The notes under the pieces are model-generated. The model worked only from the letters and a program-made list of their open reading frames with translations, searched no databases and was not told the DNA's origin. Shown here piece after piece: positions 13,131 through 14,499 of a DNA stretch of 14,499 bases (the stretch's first letter is position 1; the number at the start of each line of letters is the position of its first letter). The DNA comes from Burkholderiaceae bacterium (GTDB taxonomy: Bacteria > Pseudomonadota > Gammaproteobacteria > Burkholderiales > Burkholderiaceae): positions 1-14,499 of the forward strand of contig CANHMJ010000028.1 in assembly GCA_947461805.1 (NCBI GenBank), written 5' to 3'. The translations under genes and the position numbers were made by a program.

Positions 13131-14141
13131 CTACTTTCGAGGCCGGGTAGTCGTGGCTCGGTAACCTACCTGCTTTGCCGCCAAAGCCTGTACCGATTGA
13201 ATGAATTTTTGGATCGGCTTACTCGCATGGACTTTAGTAGCCATAGCTAAATAGAAAGTCTCTTCTTCTAACGGAACAAAACCCAAACGAAATTGGGCCG
13301 CTATGTACTTGAGACCCAGTGCAGCATCAGCCGTGCCAGCCACGATTGCGGTAGCCACCGCGGTATGCGTAAATTCTTCATGGCGATATCCCCGAATCCG
13401 ATCGCTACGAATACCTTCCTTTTCCATCAAGGTATCGAGAAGTAAGCGTGTTCCCGCCCCCTTTTGTCGATTGATAAAGCGCACCTCGGGCCGAGCTAAA
13501 TCCGCCAGTTTTTTTATTCGCAGGGGATTGCCGGTCGCCACCATCAGCCCTTGCGTACGTCGCATCACTGGATAGGCCATCATCCCAGCACTTTTTAAAT
13601 GGGCCTGCACTTGCAACAAACTGTCCTGATCAGGCAAATGAAATCCAGCAATATCGGCATCACCACTGAGCAGCCGTTCAAGTGCTTGACCTGATCCCAT
13701 GGTTTGATAATCAACATGAGCGAACCCATCGATTACCTGCTCAATTAATGGATCGCTGCTACTGCAACAAACCCAACGCACTGGCCGAGGATCCATCCAG
13801 GACGAGAGCTCACCGGATAGTCGCCTCACTTCATCTTGACTAACACGATCAAAGCGGCGCTCCATTTCGGCAACGGAGTTCAAAAATGATTCTGCTGCCG
13901 GGCTGAGCTTAGAACCATGGCCTTTGGTGCTGAGTAATAAAGAAGTACCTAAGGCTTTTTCTGCCACTTTGAGTTGATTCCAAAGGGTCCGATACGAGAC
14001 ATCGAGCGCCTCTGCTGCCGATTGGATGGTCTTTCCCCGCTGGACCTCCCGCAAAAGGATCGCGATGGAGGACAAATCTGTAGATGAATGGCTTTTGCCT
14101 GCTGACTCCAGCATGAGGACCGGCTTAATCGCAATATTCAT
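13131..14141 (-). CDS. LysR/ModE-type transcription regulator fused to a PBP-like ligand domain, probably tungstate/molybdate responsive
   Basis: A 336-residue predicted regulator. The N-terminal part holds a ModE/LysR-like winged helix-turn-helix (about 38-68) with AAEALDVSYRTLWNQLKVAE followed by LGTSLL. The C-terminal two thirds (about 125-320) resembles the PBP-like domain (PF12727 type): VCCSSSDPLIEQVI, GDADIAGFHL, the GAGTRLLLDTLME block at 228-240 and AAIVAG-like repeats. It lacks a TOBE (Mop) domain, so it should sense ligand through the PBP-like domain, unlike E. coli ModE. It is divergent from tupA, so control of tungstate uptake is the natural hypothesis, with repression when tungstate is plentiful. 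Ligand identity is inference. No strong ribosome site is seen, and a methionine at residue 10 is an alternative start. Confidence 0.8.
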   Translation of the reverse strand: MNIAIKPVLMLESAGKSHSSTDLSSIAILLREVQRGKTIQSAAEALDVSYRTLWNQLKVAEKALGTSLLLSTKGHGSKLSPAAESFLNSVAEMERRFDRVSQDEVRRLSGELSSWMDPRPVRWVCCSSSDPLIEQVIDGFAHVDYQTMGSGQALERLLSGDADIAGFHLPDQDSLLQVQAHLKSAGMMAYPVMRRTQGLMVATGNPLRIKKLADLARPEVRFINRQKGAGTRLLLDTLMEKEGIRSDRIRGYRHEEFTHTAVATAIVAGTADAALGLKYIAAQFRLGFVPLEEETFYLAMATKVHASKPIQKFIQSVQALAAKQVGYRATTTRPRK

Positions 14142-14149
14142 GTCGGCTC

Positions 14150-14169
14150 ATATGTAATTAATTGCATAT
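14150..14169. promoter_or_regulatory. Imperfect palindrome in the regulator/tupA intergenic region
   Basis: ATATGTAATTAATTGCATAT is symmetric at 18 of 20 positions. It lies 8 bases upstream of the regulator's start codon and beside predicted promoters in both directions, the usual place for the operator of an autoregulated divergent regulator. AT-rich palindromes can arise by chance, so confidence is moderate. Confidence 0.5.
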
Positions 14170-14172
14170 TGA

Positions 14173-14202
14173 TTTATACAATGGAAGCATGAATCATACC
14201 AA
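14173..14202 (-). promoter_or_regulatory. Candidate promoter of the regulator gene
   Basis: Minus strand: -35 TTGGTA (14202-14197), 18-base spacer, -10 TATAAA (14178-14173). Transcription would begin near 14165, on top of the palindrome at 14150-14169, which would permit autorepression. Confidence 0.35.
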
Positions 14203-14211
14203 TTACTTTTG

Positions 14212-14217
14212 AAAGGA
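14212..14217 (+). promoter_or_regulatory. Ribosome binding site of tupA
   Basis: AAAGGA, 7 bases before the ATG at 14225. It supports this start, which also yields a clear signal peptide. Confidence 0.75.
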
Positions 14218-14224
14218 TGATTTC

Positions 14225-14499
14225 ATGTCGCTTTATAAAAAATACTCTACTCTAGGCTCTGCCGCCCTATTAGCCGTTGGTTTATTGATTGGAAGTGGTC
14301 CGGCTGCATCGCAAGCCCAGAAAAGCATTTTGGTTTCATCAACCACCTCCACCGAGCAGTCGGGTTTATTCGGCCATATTCTGCCGGTGTTCACCAATAA
14401 AACCGGCATTGCCGTCAAAGTGGTTGCGGTAGGTACCGGTCAAGCACTGGACATTGGTCGCCGCGGCGATGCCGATGTGGTGTTTGTTCATGACAAAGC
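14225..14499 (+). CDS. tupA: Tungstate-binding periplasmic protein TupA (partial, cut by window end)
   Basis: First 91 residues of a periplasmic solute-binding protein for a tungstate ABC importer. The N-terminus has a basic start (MSLYKKYS), a hydrophobic core and AASQAQ near residue 32, so it is a secreted protein. Directly after comes VSSTTSTEQSGLFGHILPVF (37-56), the TupA signature with its T/S-rich oxyanion site, then VVAVGTGQALDIGRRGDADV and VFVHDK, also typical. The frame is open to the window end. A good Shine-Dalgarno precedes the ATG. The gene is divergent from the PBP-fused regulator, and tupB/tupC membrane and ATPase genes are expected just beyond the edge. Together with the orphan modA at 7183 it shows the organism imports group-6 oxyanions, probably for molybdo- or tungstoenzymes. 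The family call is firm; ligand preference is from family knowledge. Confidence 0.9.
   Translation, partial: MSLYKKYSTLGSAALLAVGLLIGSGPAASQAQKSILVSSTTSTEQSGLFGHILPVFTNKTGIAVKVVAVGTGQALDIGRRGDADVVFVHDK

Overview
The window most likely comes from the chromosome of a betaproteobacterium of the Burkholderiaceae, probably Polynucleobacter or a close relative. This rests on the rho-rpmE2 order, protein sequences typical of that group (zinc-free L31 with an Ala/Lys tail, a Bug-type TctC protein, a DUF5993-DsbB pair, a FAHD1/NagK-like hydrolase), moderate GC and tight packing. The genus is an inference. No tRNA, rRNA, insertion sequence, CRISPR array or prophage is visible, and no stretch longer than 300 bases lacks a gene.

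Left part (1-5950): rho with its own terminator, then rpmE2 with its own terminator, then a multi-spanning GT39/ArnT-like glycosyltransferase. Convergent to these is a brnT-brnA toxin-antitoxin pair. It has a near-perfect 28-bp palindrome beside the toxin start that overlaps a good promoter and predicts a leaderless toxin mRNA. A NorM-type MATE exporter follows and ends in a clear terminator.

Middle (5934-9000): a two-gene minus-strand operon in which a lysine/alanine-rich histone-H1-like protein runs by a one-base stop/start overlap (TAGTG) into a PPK2 polyphosphate kinase. Divergent to it is an orphan molybdate-binding protein (ModA) with no modB or modC beside it. ModA converges on two envelope genes, a glycine-zipper lipoprotein and a Gly/Tyr/Pro-rich exported protein.

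Right part (9097-14499): a minus-strand operon of a 52-residue DUF5993 membrane protein, an unusual DsbB and a Bug-family solute-binding protein. Next come a divergent DUF2237 gene, a minus-strand group (HAD dehalogenase-like, SemiSWEET, FAH hydrolase), and a ModE/LysR-type helix-turn-helix protein fused to a periplasmic-binding-like domain. The last is divergent from the start of a tungstate-binding protein (tupA, cut by the window edge). The shared regulator/tupA intergenic region carries an imperfect palindrome.

I saw no convincing wholly new multi-gene system. The observations most worth following are the H1-like/PPK2 coupling, the DsbB whose second cysteine pair lies at the C-terminus behind a DUF5993 gene, the BrnTA operator with its leaderless toxin, and the tungstate regulator/operator pair. 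Two separate genes (rpmE2 and the H1-like gene) carry similar Ala/Lys tails.
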